The notes: generated by a model from the letters alone, not told the origin. A stretch of DNA of 64,000 nt from Ornithoclostridium sp949298505 (GCA_949298505.1 CASFWW010000038.1:33319-97318), one strand, 5' to 3'; positions 25,593 to 34,742 are shown, counted from the stretch's first letter. Numbers and translations are program-made.

Positions 25593-26828
25593 ATGAAAAA
25601 AAGATACATGTCAATATTCGCGATAGCGGTTGTTGCCGTCATCCTTTGCACGGTGTTCATGGGCTGTACTCAGAGCGAAGAGGATTATTATAACGATATC
25701 GCTGAAGACGTCGCTAAATTCAACGAAAAGTACGACGATATCCTCGCAAATCTCAACAAAGCTAATTTCTCCGTTAAGTTCAGCTTTAACACGCATTACA
25801 ATGCGGCTCTCACGAGAGGAAGCAGCGACAGTAAGGGCTGGGACAGCTTTGAAAACGCATACAATGACTTTTACGATTCTATAGGGAAACAAGATCCCAA
25901 TATCTTCGACAATATTTTCGGTACAAAGACCGATGCGCAGAAGGCTATTGACGATCTCGGAGTGCAGACCAACGCATGGATGGATTCGTATACCGAAGTT
26001 ACTTACATGCAGAACGGCAGCAAGAACTTCTATCTTAAGATCGTTACCTATCCTTCGATCTGGGAGAACTATTACGATTCGTTCACGGAGGCTCTCGAAG
26101 ATCCGTCCGTTCTTAGCGCGGGTCTCAGCGGAGACAGCGATAAGATCATGTGGCAGACCGTAGACGAGACGATCAAGAACAAGAGCGAATACGTTCTCAA
26201 AGTCGAAAACGGCGTCTATAACGGCGTTGAGTATGACGGCATCGAAGAGTTGTCCGCCATCGTAGGCATCGTTACGGGTGAAATGCCTGTGGACGACTGC
26301 TATACGTTCACCAACGGCAACAAGATCTATACCCACGTTATGCAGGCTCAGTATATCACCGCTTACAAACTGGGAGAACAGGGAGACGTATCCTTCGGTG
26401 AGACAGCAGCTCCTGAATACGGTACAGAAGAGTGGAAAGAATTCCTGGCTTCGTTCCCTGAGACCATCAAGTCATGGAATCTCAAGGCTGAGGAGATTTT
26501 CAGAAACAATCTGCTCGGTATGAGCGAAGATCTCCGCGTAGGCAGATCTGAAAACGTTGACGGTAAGTACTGGAGCGGTTTCGGAGAAGATATCGTTTAC
26601 AACTGGGAAAATGTAGGCGCGTTGAAGATAACCCGTTATACCTACAACTACAGCAAGAGCAAATCCAGACTCGATCAGATAGACTTCTATACAGAATACG
26701 TAAAGCCGTACTATACTGAGAAGAGCGCCGCGGATTCGACTCTGGAGCTGAAAGGCGACGTTTATTACAACTCTCACATCGTTGCGGATTTCGTTTACTC
26801 TGACAGTGCGATAACTTTCCCCCAATGA
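25593..26828 (+). CDS. Lipoprotein at the end of the glucuronate operon
   Basis: A 411-residue lipoprotein: positive N-terminus, hydrophobic core and lipobox VFMGC with Cys25. The mature part begins with an acidic helical segment (QSEEDYYNDIAEDVAKFNE) and continues as a soluble, aromatic-rich domain of unknown family; it does not look like an ABC-type sugar-binding protein. AAAGGAGG precedes the ATG. It is the last gene before a strong terminator and follows the symporter with only four bases between, so it may capture or present the substrate at the cell surface (inference). Confidence 0.75.
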   Translation: MKKRYMSIFAIAVVAVILCTVFMGCTQSEEDYYNDIAEDVAKFNEKYDDILANLNKANFSVKFSFNTHYNAALTRGSSDSKGWDSFENAYNDFYDSIGKQDPNIFDNIFGTKTDAQKAIDDLGVQTNAWMDSYTEVTYMQNGSKNFYLKIVTYPSIWENYYDSFTEALEDPSVLSAGLSGDSDKIMWQTVDETIKNKSEYVLKVENGVYNGVEYDGIEELSAIVGIVTGEMPVDDCYTFTNGNKIYTHVMQAQYITAYKLGEQGDVSFGETAAPEYGTEEWKEFLASFPETIKSWNLKAEEIFRNNLLGMSEDLRVGRSENVDGKYWSGFGEDIVYNWENVGALKITRYTYNYSKSKSRLDQIDFYTEYVKPYYTEKSAADSTLELKGDVYYNSHIVADFVYSDSAITFPQ

Positions 26829-26849
26829 CCTGATGACATTAAAAAGACT

Positions 26850-26878
26850 AAGGAGCGTATATCGCTCCTTCTTTTTTT
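26850..26878 (+). terminator. Terminator of the glucuronate operon
   Basis: Perfect 8-bp stem AAGGAGCG/CGCTCCTT with a five-base loop followed by C and seven T; it ends a transcript of about 16.5 kb. Confidence 0.92.
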
Positions 26879-26907
26879 ATTTTTTGCGTCAGCAAAGGAT
26901 AATCTTA

Positions 26908-26935
26908 TTGATTTTAGGCTTAAATGGTTTATAAT
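26908..26935 (+). promoter_or_regulatory. copA promoter
   Basis: TTGATT (26908-26913) and TATAAT (26930-26935), 16-base spacer, 41 bases upstream of copA. I see neither a CopY box nor a CsoR-type palindrome around it. Confidence 0.65.
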
Positions 26936-26976
26936 GATATTGAAATTTCTGCATGAACTAAACATGAAGGAGAAAA

Positions 26977-29490
26977 ATGAAAAACGTTATTTTCAATATA
27001 GACGGTATGAGCTGCGTAGTGTGCAGCGGCAGTTGCAAAAAAGCGCTTTTAGCCCTGGACGGAGTAAAGCGCGCCGACGTAAATTTCGCAAGCGGCAAAG
27101 CCGTTGTGGAATACGACGAAAACAGGCTGACAGAAGACGACCTTGCCGCCGCGGTATTAAAGGCGGGATATACTCCGCGTTTTGAGAAAAAGAAAGAGGA
27201 AGCAAAAGGCGTGGACAAAGATCTCGTCGTCACTCTGACAAGAGTCGCGTTTGCCGCCGCGCTTTTGCTGTGGTCTATGCTCCCTATGCTGGGAGTGCCG
27301 TATCCTTCGGCAATATCACCCGAGGGCAATCCGTTTGTCTACGCGCTCGTGCAGATAATTCTGTGCGTACCCGTGATGGCGCTCAGCTACAAGATATATC
27401 TGAGAGGCTACCGCAACCTTTTCAGACTTGATCCGAATATGGACTCCCTCGTCGCGGTCAGCACGACGGCGGCGTTCGTATACAGCGTTTACGGGTTTGT
27501 TCTCATATGCGGCGGGGACGTTCACGCGGCGCACAATCTGTATTTTGAATCCGCGGCGGTGATACTCGCGCTGATATCACTCGGGAAATATCTTGAAGGG
27601 CGCGCTCTGAAAAAGACGGGTAAAGCTATCGAAGAACTGACGAGTCTCGCCCCTGATTTCGCTTTGGTCTTAAGGGACGGAGAATTCGTACGCATACCGT
27701 CGGCAGAGGTGGTCGCGGGAGATACCGTAAGAGTTGCGGCGGGCGAAAGTTTTTGCGCAGACGGAGTGATAACAAAGGGCTCTTCCGCGGTGCAGGAAAG
27801 CATGATAACGGGCGAAAGTCTGCCTGTCGACAAGACGGTGGGCGACAGCGTTATAGGCGGAACCGTGAACGGCAACGGCGTTATAGAGTTCAAAGCCACG
27901 GGAGTAGGCGCGGACACTATGCTGTCTAAGATAATAACTCTGGTAGAAAACGCGCAGAATTCGCGCGCGCCGATAGCAAAACTCGCGGATAAAGTCGCAA
28001 AAGTTTTCGTGCCCGCGGTCATGGCGATAGCCGTTATAGCGAGCGTCGCGTGGGCTGTCGCGGGGCAGGATTCCGCTTTCGTCATAAAGATATTCGTATC
28101 CGTGCTTACGATAGCTTGTCCGTGCGCGCTTGGCTTAGCGACTCCGACGGCTATAATAACGGGAAGCGGCAGCGGCGCGAAACTGGGGATACTTTTCAAG
28201 AACGCGGAAGCGCTCGAACGCACTTCAAAGGTGAACGCGGTCGTGTTCGATAAGACAGGCACGATAACGGAAGGCGTGCCGAGGGTCGTTAAAATTTATT
28301 CGGCCGACGGAGACGAAGACGCGCTGTTATCGTTGTGCGCTTGTGTAGAAAGCGTAAGCGAACATCCGCTTGCTAAGGCTGTTACAGACCGCGCTAAAGA
28401 AGCGGGGCTTGAAATAAAGACGGCAGAAAAAGTCGAAAATCTCAGCGGATACGGATTGAAGGCTACTGTAAACGGAAACGCCGTGCTTTGCGGAAAGAGC
28501 GCGCTTCTGACAGAGAACGGAGCGGATATAAAAGTTATAGAAAGTTATCTTAAAGACTGCTACGACAACGGTTACAGCGTTATAGCCGTCGCGGAAAACG
28601 GAATAGCGAAAGGCTGCATCGCGCTTGCCGACGGAGTCAAACAGAATGCGGCTGAAGCGGTGCATGCTCTGAAAAAAGACGGGATAAAAACGGTCATGCT
28701 TACGGGCGACAACGCAAAAGCGGCGGCTTATATCGCGGCGCAGGTCGGCATAGACGAGGTGATAAGCGAAGTTCTTCCCGAAGGAAAAGCGGACAAGATA
28801 AAACAGCTGAAAGAAGGCGGCGCCCGCGTAGCTATGGTCGGGGACGGCATAAACGACGCTCCCGCGCTTACAGAGGCGGACGTAGGCATTGCGGTCGGAG
28901 AGGGAAGCGACGTGGCTATCGAAAGCTCGGACGTCGTGCTCGTCGGCGGAGACGTCCGCGCAGTTGCCGACTCCGTAGAGCTGGGCAGGGCGACTTTAAG
29001 AAACGTAAAGGAAAACCTGTTCTGGGCATTTATATACAACATTCTGGGAATACCGTTCGCATGCGGCGTGGTTTACGCTTTGGGCGGAGCTCTTCTCAAT
29101 CCGATGATAGCGGGGCTTGCGATGAGCTGTTCGTCGGTATGCGTCGTGTTGAACGCGCTCAGACTTGCGTATTTTAAACCCAAACGCTTGAAAAATGCGG
29201 CGAAAAATGAGATAATAGACGAAAAAGAACAAAACGGCGGGTCGGTCTGCTCGGCAGGCTGTCCGCTTGAAAAGGATAGCGTTATGAAAAACGAAATAAA
29301 AGTAAACGGTATGATGTGCGCTCATTGCGAAGCGAGAGTTACAAAGGCGGTCACGGCGCTCGACGGCGTTAAAAGCTGCGTTGCCAGCGCAGCAGAAGGC
29401 ACGGTAAAAGTCGAATACGACGAAAGAAAAGTCAGCCTCAATGCGATAAAAGACGCGATAAAAGCTCAGGATTACGAGGTGCTGGACTGA
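26977..29490 (+). CDS. copA: Copper-exporting P-type ATPase with N- and C-terminal HMA domains
   Basis: Pumps Cu(I) out of the cell using ATP. The 837-residue protein has an N-terminal heavy-metal domain (GMSCVVC, Cys13 and Cys16), membrane helices, the actuator TGES motif, the ion-binding CPC in ACPCALGLATPT, the phosphorylated Asp in FDKTGT, the HP motif (SEHPLAKA), TGDN and GDGINDAPAL. A second heavy-metal domain (NGMMCAHCEARV) is fused at the C-terminus after a Cys-containing linker, which is unusual because CopA's extra HMA domains are normally N-terminal. AAGGAG precedes the ATG. The stop overlaps the start of the DAHP synthase gene (TGATG). Confidence 0.95.
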   Translation: MKNVIFNIDGMSCVVCSGSCKKALLALDGVKRADVNFASGKAVVEYDENRLTEDDLAAAVLKAGYTPRFEKKKEEAKGVDKDLVVTLTRVAFAAALLLWSMLPMLGVPYPSAISPEGNPFVYALVQIILCVPVMALSYKIYLRGYRNLFRLDPNMDSLVAVSTTAAFVYSVYGFVLICGGDVHAAHNLYFESAAVILALISLGKYLEGRALKKTGKAIEELTSLAPDFALVLRDGEFVRIPSAEVVAGDTVRVAAGESFCADGVITKGSSAVQESMITGESLPVDKTVGDSVIGGTVNGNGVIEFKATGVGADTMLSKIITLVENAQNSRAPIAKLADKVAKVFVPAVMAIAVIASVAWAVAGQDSAFVIKIFVSVLTIACPCALGLATPTAIITGSGSGAKLGILFKNAEALERTSKVNAVVFDKTGTITEGVPRVVKIYSADGDEDALLSLCACVESVSEHPLAKAVTDRAKEAGLEIKTAEKVENLSGYGLKATVNGNAVLCGKSALLTENGADIKVIESYLKDCYDNGYSVIAVAENGIAKGCIALADGVKQNAAEAVHALKKDGIKTVMLTGDNAKAAAYIAAQVGIDEVISEVLPEGKADKIKQLKEGGARVAMVGDGINDAPALTEADVGIAVGEGSDVAIESSDVVLVGGDVRAVADSVELGRATLRNVKENLFWAFIYNILGIPFACGVVYALGGALLNPMIAGLAMSCSSVCVVLNALRLAYFKPKRLKNAAKNEIIDEKEQNGGSVCSAGCPLEKDSVMKNEIKVNGMMCAHCEARVTKAVTALDGVKSCVASAAEGTVKVEYDERKVSLNAIKDAIKAQDYEVLD

Positions 29491-30518
29491 TGTTTGAAAA
29501 GATAAAGACGATAATGAGTTCTGAAGAACTCAAAGCTCTCGTTCCCGTCAGCGCGGAAATAGCAAAGATAAAAGCCGAGCGCGACAAAGCCGTCATGGAC
29601 ATAATCGCAGGAAGAGACAAACGTTTGCTGATCATAGTAGGTCCGTGCTCCGCGGACAACGAAACGGCGGTATGCGATTACGTATCCCGCTTGGCAAAAC
29701 TTGCGGACGAGATAAAGGACAAGATTTTTATAGTGCCCAGGATATACACCAACAAGCCGCGCACTAAGGGCGAAGGGTATAAGGGCATTATGCACAACCC
29801 CGATCCGCATAAGATGGAGACGGACATACAGGCGGGCATAATCGCACTGAGAAAGATGCATTTGAGGGCTATATCCGAAAGCGGTCTTTCGTCCGCTGAC
29901 GAAATGCTATATCCCGAAAACCACGTGTATCTCGACGATCTTCTGACCTACGTCGCGGTCGGTGCGCGTTCTTCTGAAAACCAGCAGCACAGACTGGTCG
30001 CAAGCGGCGTCGATATCCCCGTCGGAATAAAGAACCCGATGAACGGAAGCATGCCCGTCACACTCAATTCTATATACGCGGCGCAGATCCCCAACGAGTT
30101 CAAGTACCGCACCTGTCAGGTGAGGACGCAGGGCAATCCCTACGCGCACGCGATACTGCGCGGAAGCGTGGACGTCTACGGCAACAATATCCCCAACTAT
30201 CATTACGAGGATCTTATCCGTTTTCACGACATGTATCTCGCGCAGAATCTTAAGAACCCCGCGGTCATCGTGGACAGCAATCACAGCAACAGCGGCAAGA
30301 ATTACCTGGAGCAGATCAGGATAGTCAAAGAGGTCGTGGACAACCTCAGACACTGCGACAAGATACGTTCGCTCGTCAAAGGCTTCCTTATCGAAAGCTA
30401 CATAGAGGACGGCGCTCAGCAGCCGGGCGGCGACGAGTACGGCAAGTCGATAACCGACCCGTGCCTCGGATGGGAAAAGACAAAAGATCTTCTTTTAAGA
30501 GTTGCGGATAAACTTTGA
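29490..30518 (+). CDS. aroF: 3-deoxy-7-phosphoheptulonate (DAHP) synthase, class I
   Basis: Condenses phosphoenolpyruvate with erythrose-4-phosphate, the first step of aromatic amino acid synthesis. The 342-residue length and the motifs IIVGPCSADN, YTNKPRTKGEGYKG, VGARSSENQQHR, GIKNPMNGS, VDSNHSNSGK and the late PCLGWEKT match the AroF/AroG/AroH type. The N-terminal segment that carries the feedback amino-acid site in E. coli is present but short, so the effector cannot be told. The ATG overlaps the stop of copA (TGATG). No other aromatic-pathway gene is near, so its pairing with a copper pump is unexpected. Confidence 0.95.
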   Translation: MFEKIKTIMSSEELKALVPVSAEIAKIKAERDKAVMDIIAGRDKRLLIIVGPCSADNETAVCDYVSRLAKLADEIKDKIFIVPRIYTNKPRTKGEGYKGIMHNPDPHKMETDIQAGIIALRKMHLRAISESGLSSADEMLYPENHVYLDDLLTYVAVGARSSENQQHRLVASGVDIPVGIKNPMNGSMPVTLNSIYAAQIPNEFKYRTCQVRTQGNPYAHAILRGSVDVYGNNIPNYHYEDLIRFHDMYLAQNLKNPAVIVDSNHSNSGKNYLEQIRIVKEVVDNLRHCDKIRSLVKGFLIESYIEDGAQQPGGDEYGKSITDPCLGWEKTKDLLLRVADKL

Positions 30519-30600
30519 GCCGCCGCGTTTTTAAACGCAGAGAAACTTTGGACAAAAGAGGTTTTATTATATATTGATAAAATAAATACGTATATAGAAA

Positions 30601-30628
30601 AAAGAAAACGCGTAAATGCGTTTTCTTT
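30601..30628 (+). terminator. Bidirectional terminator between aroF and the flavin reductase gene
   Basis: Perfect 11-bp stem AAAGAAAACGC/GCGTTTTCTTT with a six-base loop. T-runs follow on the plus strand and, through the A-run before the stem, on the minus strand, so it can end both convergent transcripts. Confidence 0.88.
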
Positions 30629-30688
30629 TTTATGTTTTGCCCGGAAATTTTTGCAGGCGGCAAAAGCGCAAATCCGCGCGCCGCGCAT

Positions 30689-31177
30689 TTACAGTTCTTT
30701 GATTATTTCCGCTGCGTAAACGTCGTGGTAATCCTTCGTCGGATAGCAGTCGTCAATGATGTCTTTATCTATAAAGCAATTTTCATCCATCGTCTGACGG
30801 TAAAGTTTTTTGCAGATCAGCGTCAGAGTCGCTTCTTTGAATACAGGCGCGCCGCTCTCGCTTGAAAGGGTGAGACCGCTGTTCTTCATCTTGTCTTCAT
30901 CTCTTCCCGAGACTCTGCCCATGTAGCCAAGCATCTTCTTGTACGAATCGTCGAAGAAGGAGAGGGAAAACACGTCGGCGTCGTCGATAAATTCTTTCGT
31001 ATACCTCTGCGGGCGTATAAATACGAATGCGACCTTTTTTCTCCAGAGCACGCCCATGCCTCCCCAGGAAGCGGTCATCGCGTTTGTTTTGCCGTTTTTA
31101 TCCGTAGCGGCAACGAGCATCCATCTGTCTCCTATGAGAGAAAATACGTTTTCTTTCAGCATATCGTTTTTATCCAT
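30689..31177 (-). CDS. Flavin reductase-like FMN-binding protein
   Basis: A 162-residue split-barrel flavoprotein. The order of NAMTASWGGMGVLWRKK, a typical FMN-binding stretch, the FIRPQRYTKEFIDDADVFSLSFF segment and the YMGRVSGRDEDKM region places it in the flavin reductase-like family. Such proteins bind FMN and reduce flavins or metals; the substrate is unknown. I chose the ATG at 31177, which has GGAGGT upstream; an in-frame ATG at 31228 lies inside the promoter. The gene is single, with its own promoter (31200-31228) and a shared terminator. Confidence 0.85.
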   Translation of the reverse strand: MDKNDMLKENVFSLIGDRWMLVAATDKNGKTNAMTASWGGMGVLWRKKVAFVFIRPQRYTKEFIDDADVFSLSFFDDSYKKMLGYMGRVSGRDEDKMKNSGLTLSSESGAPVFKEATLTLICKKLYRQTMDENCFIDKDIIDDCYPTKDYHDVYAAEIIKEL

Positions 31178-31199
31178 AAAAATTTTACCTCCGTTTTTG

Positions 31200-31228
31200 A
31201 TTATAGCGCGCTTTTGTTTAAAAATCAA
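31200..31228 (-). promoter_or_regulatory. Promoter of the flavin reductase-like gene
   Basis: Minus strand TTGATT (31223-31228) and TATAAT (31200-31205) with a 17-base spacer, about 22 bases upstream of the start codon. Confidence 0.7.
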
Positions 31229-31328
31229 GCGGGAGAAAAACGACGCGTCTCATAAAGAAAGAAAATCTTTGTCACAAAACCGAAAAAATCCGACTCTTTA
31301 ACAGTATACAGGTCAAAGGAGATTGAGT

Positions 31329-32951
31329 ATGAAAAAACAGGCGGTTTGCATATTCGTAATATTGCTGTTTGCCGTGACGCTTATACCTGCGCTTACCGGT
31401 TTTTCAGAAGCGACTGAGCCTATGCCCGATTATACGGTAAGGGGCAGGACTTTCAATCTGCCGATAATTATCGACGGCGAAGGAGAGGTTGTCGCCGTAA
31501 GCAGGGGAGTAGTTTTCAACGCAGATTCTTTTCCCTTAGCCTACGATAAATACGACAATGGAAATTTTCAGGATTATGCAACGTCTGTCAATGCAACCAC
31601 CGTTTATCAAAACGTTTCCGATAAAGACGCCGTAGTAAGGGCATGCGTCTACGTCGGAACGCAAGCGGATAAATTCAGCCTGTTCGGGGAGTTTTACAGC
31701 GTTGTCGCAGACGGCGCGGAAGCGGAAGGAAAGGACCGTTATGCGTACCGCGGCAAATATTCGTTCGACAACGACGAGAAAACGATATCTTCTCTTAATG
31801 ACGAAAGAAGAACGGACGGCAGATTTGACGCAAACACCGTCGTAACGGAATACGTATACCGGGTCGCTTGCGACACGGACGGGGAATTCGAATTGTTCGT
31901 AACCGCCGACACGGGCGAAGATCTCGCGTTTTTCGCAGAAGGAGAGAAACATCTCGAAGGCGACGATTTCATTATTTACCGCATAAACGCAAAAGACGGA
32001 GACGAGATAAAATGCTATGCCGTCGGCGGGGATACAAATATTGAATTTGTTGCCGAAAAAGACGCAAAGGAGCTGAATTGCGTAGCGGATATGGTCGTGA
32101 AGAGAGAGTCGGGTCTTTCGGATTTTGCCGACGGGTCTTGCGTGATCGGAGACAGCGAAAGCGCGCGCGTCGACTGGTTCAATCTGCTGACGGATTATCT
32201 GGAAGACGGAATTTCTGACAAGGACTCAGATCCGTTCACCGCCACTGAGGAGTTTGCGGAAAAATACGTTGCGCTCATAAAGGAATACGGCTTTGAGGTA
32301 AAGGCGGGAGACAGCGTTTCCTGCGGATATTCCGCCCCGCTTTTTCCTCATATAGACGAAAATTACGAGCCGAATTATTACCGCTACGAGTTTAGCGCGG
32401 AAAAAAACGGAGAGAGCGCGGACGGCTGCATAACGCAATATATAATAAAAACGCCGTATTGTCTGACAGGTCTTCCGGGCGCGGAAAAGACGGAGGAAGG
32501 TTATGAGTTCAAGGACGAGAGCACTTCCGTTTGTTTCAGCCTCTGCGCAGAAGAAAACCCGGAGTTCGTCGGCATTGTTTATTCGCACGGGGAATTTTAT
32601 TCAGAAGTTTTCTTCGCGTCGCACGTGATATGGTGCGTTGAAGCCTTTCTTGTGATCTGTTTCGCCGTTGCGAACGTCGCGGAGGGAGCGAAGAGAGGAG
32701 TTCGCGGCGAAGATCTTATGAAGAGGGCGGCAAGGGCGATCGGAATTTGCATCGCCTCTCTCGCGATCGCCGCGTTGTTCACTTTCATTTCGCTGTATTG
32801 CGTCCACGGTGCGGCATCGGACGCAGACATTATCGTAACGATAGTCGCATCTGAAATTATGTCGGCGGCAGTTACCGCGGCAGACTGCGGACTGTTGATT
32901 GTAAAGAAAAGAAAAAATGACGGAACGGGTGAACAAAGCGACCCGGCGTAA
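31329..32951 (+). CDS. Secreted protein anchored by C-terminal membrane helices (paralog A)
   Basis: A 540-residue protein with a cleavable or uncleaved N-terminal signal (AVCIFVILLFAVTLIPALTG), a large acidic extracellular part of about 410 residues and two C-terminal hydrophobic segments (about residues 430-450 and 470-500, plus a third hydrophobic stretch) followed by a basic KKRKN tail. No known family. It shares a block with the next protein: APLFPHIDENYEP, an aromatic stretch, then TPY-x-L and a GYEF turn, so the two are paralogs. The ATG at 31329 has AAAGGAGA about nine bases upstream. Function is unknown; an envelope role is likely. Confidence 0.7.
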   Translation: MKKQAVCIFVILLFAVTLIPALTGFSEATEPMPDYTVRGRTFNLPIIIDGEGEVVAVSRGVVFNADSFPLAYDKYDNGNFQDYATSVNATTVYQNVSDKDAVVRACVYVGTQADKFSLFGEFYSVVADGAEAEGKDRYAYRGKYSFDNDEKTISSLNDERRTDGRFDANTVVTEYVYRVACDTDGEFELFVTADTGEDLAFFAEGEKHLEGDDFIIYRINAKDGDEIKCYAVGGDTNIEFVAEKDAKELNCVADMVVKRESGLSDFADGSCVIGDSESARVDWFNLLTDYLEDGISDKDSDPFTATEEFAEKYVALIKEYGFEVKAGDSVSCGYSAPLFPHIDENYEPNYYRYEFSAEKNGESADGCITQYIIKTPYCLTGLPGAEKTEEGYEFKDESTSVCFSLCAEENPEFVGIVYSHGEFYSEVFFASHVIWCVEAFLVICFAVANVAEGAKRGVRGEDLMKRAARAIGICIASLAIAALFTFISLYCVHGAASDADIIVTIVASEIMSAAVTAADCGLLIVKKRKNDGTGEQSDPA

Positions 32952-32964
32952 AACCGACAGAGTA

Positions 32965-32993
32965 TTGCCGTTTGATTCCGTGTATGGTACACT
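32965..32993 (+). promoter_or_regulatory. Possible promoter of paralog B, followed by a short hairpin
   Basis: TTGCCG (32965-32970) and TACACT (32988-32993) are 17 bases apart. Immediately after, AGGCGG/CCGCCT (32996-33012) forms a six-bp hairpin that would sit at the 5' end of the mRNA. Confidence 0.45.
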
Positions 32994-33048
32994 TAAGGCG
33001 GATAAACCGCCTGTATAATTGCAAAACCCGATAAAGGAGGATTCAGTT

Positions 33049-34701
33049 ATGAAAAGAAAGCTGTTTGCAATAGCGCTTCTTGTAGCTTTGCTGGCGGTCT
33101 CGCTTTCGGCATTGCCGGTCGTTTCGGCAAACTCCGCGCAGATGTACTGGGAGGGGATCACGTCAACGGGCGCGCTGATCGTCGGAGAAGACTGTCCCGT
33201 CGTCGTGAAATCTGAAAAACTGGTATTCGACGTGCCGCATTTTCCGGAAATTGATTACAAATATTCCGACAAACAGAAACTCGCCGATTACGACGCGAAG
33301 GTCAGCGCGACTTACGAGCTTGAAAATCCTGCCGATTACGACGTGAAGGTCAGACTGGCGTTCCCGTTCGGCATAGTGCCGGATTATTTCAACGTCACTG
33401 ACGAACTCGTTGAAAAGTATTCCGTTACCGTTGACGGAGAGGCTGTCGCTAAAAAGGTCAGGTACACGTATAGCGGCGGCAACTGGAACGGCAGTTTCGT
33501 AACAGCTGAAGCAGTTGCGCGGCTCAGAGACGAAAAGGCTGAGAACGGCTGGATCAACGGCGACGCGCACGTTCTCACGGTCAGGTACGTCGCGGACGGA
33601 GCCGGGTACGACGGGTTCGACGCGATATTCACAGTCAACGGACGAGAGGACGTTTGTTTTATTCTCGATTACAACTATTATAAAAAGAGCAAAGACCGGA
33701 TAGAAACCGGCGTTCTTGTAAACGACGGCAAAACTTTCGATTTTTCGATCGTCTATGCCGGAGAAGCTCCGGACGTGGAATTCCGCGCGGAGAACGACGG
33801 CAAGGAGGTCGGCAGTACGCTTGAAAAGATTTCGGAAAACGTCTGCACGCTTGCGGAATTTGCCGCCGAAAACAATCCTTTTTCGGGAAACGACGCGGTA
33901 ACTGAAACCGACTGGCACAACGTCGTCGTGGATTACGTCGCTTCTGGAAACGGCGTTGTCGGCAACGAACTGAGCAGGGACACAGAGCGTTTCGTTTCAA
34001 ATAATGTGATGTGCTGGTACGAATACGAACTTTCTCTGCCCGCAGGCGCCGCTGTGACTAATACGGTGACCGCGCCGCTTATTCCGGATACAAACGAGAA
34101 TTACGAGCCTCCCGTTTACATATACGACTATCTGCTGTCTCCGGCAAAGGACTGGGCTGAATTCGGAACTCTGGAAATAGAGATAAACACCCCGTACGTC
34201 CTGCTTGACGCGGAGAAGAACGGTTATGTCAGAACGGAGGCGGGATATCGCAAAAGCTACGATTCGCTCCCGGACGGGGAACTGACTTTCCGCCTCAGCG
34301 AAAGCGGAAATCCTGAACGTAAACCCAACGGATATTTTGCAATGACCATGCTTTTTATCCTGATGGGAGCCGTGCCCTTGCTCGGGGTCGCAGGAATTGC
34401 GGCGGTGATAACGGTCGCAAGCGTGGGAGCCGCCAGGCGTAACGCAAAGGAAAGCGACGCTGAAAAGAGAAAGAAGAATACTGTCGTTGCGGCGAAAATC
34501 GGGTTTGTATCCTCGCTCGCATACGCGCTCGTTCTGTTGTTGCCGCTGATATCGCTGTTCGCCGGACTCAGCAATGCTGCGGCGCTGATCACGCTTACGG
34601 TTGCATGCGCCCTGATCGCGGCGGCGGTGCTGTATTTCGCGATAACTTTGCTCAGAGAAAAGAAGCAGGAAAAGGATATTTCCGCGTCGCGGGAACAGTA
34701 A
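33049..34701 (+). CDS. Secreted protein anchored by C-terminal membrane helices (paralog B)
   Basis: A 550-residue protein with a clear signal peptide ending near VVSANS, a beta-rich extracellular domain (VSATYELENPADYDVKVRL, in the style of a conserved bacterial repeat where forms of dialkyl residues alternate) and a C-terminal membrane region: one helix near residue 440, a basic stretch (RRNAKESDAEKRKK) and two more helices. The block APLIPDTNENYEPPVYIYDY and TPYVLL matches paralog A. AAAGGAGG precedes the ATG. It is not assigned to any family. The two genes sit in tandem with 97 bases between. Confidence 0.72.
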   Translation: MKRKLFAIALLVALLAVSLSALPVVSANSAQMYWEGITSTGALIVGEDCPVVVKSEKLVFDVPHFPEIDYKYSDKQKLADYDAKVSATYELENPADYDVKVRLAFPFGIVPDYFNVTDELVEKYSVTVDGEAVAKKVRYTYSGGNWNGSFVTAEAVARLRDEKAENGWINGDAHVLTVRYVADGAGYDGFDAIFTVNGREDVCFILDYNYYKKSKDRIETGVLVNDGKTFDFSIVYAGEAPDVEFRAENDGKEVGSTLEKISENVCTLAEFAAENNPFSGNDAVTETDWHNVVVDYVASGNGVVGNELSRDTERFVSNNVMCWYEYELSLPAGAAVTNTVTAPLIPDTNENYEPPVYIYDYLLSPAKDWAEFGTLEIEINTPYVLLDAEKNGYVRTEAGYRKSYDSLPDGELTFRLSESGNPERKPNGYFAMTMLFILMGAVPLLGVAGIAAVITVASVGAARRNAKESDAEKRKKNTVVAAKIGFVSSLAYALVLLLPLISLFAGLSNAAALITLTVACALIAAAVLYFAITLLREKKQEKDISASREQ

Positions 34702-34719
34702 GATTACGTCCATAATATC

Positions 34720-34742
34720 AAAACGGGAGACAAAACCGTTTT
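34720..34742 (+). terminator. Weak terminator-like hairpin after paralog B
   Basis: Seven-bp stem AAAACGG/CCGTTTT; the T-run is only the end of the stem. A second hairpin, AGGCGG/CCGCCT followed by TTCGTTT, lies at 34772-34795, so the pair may act together. Confidence 0.5.

Noticed and set aside
23873..25660. 595-codon minus-strand frame opposite the symporter
   Set aside because: Antisense to a recognised GPH transporter, very rich in Arg, Tyr and His, with no domain.
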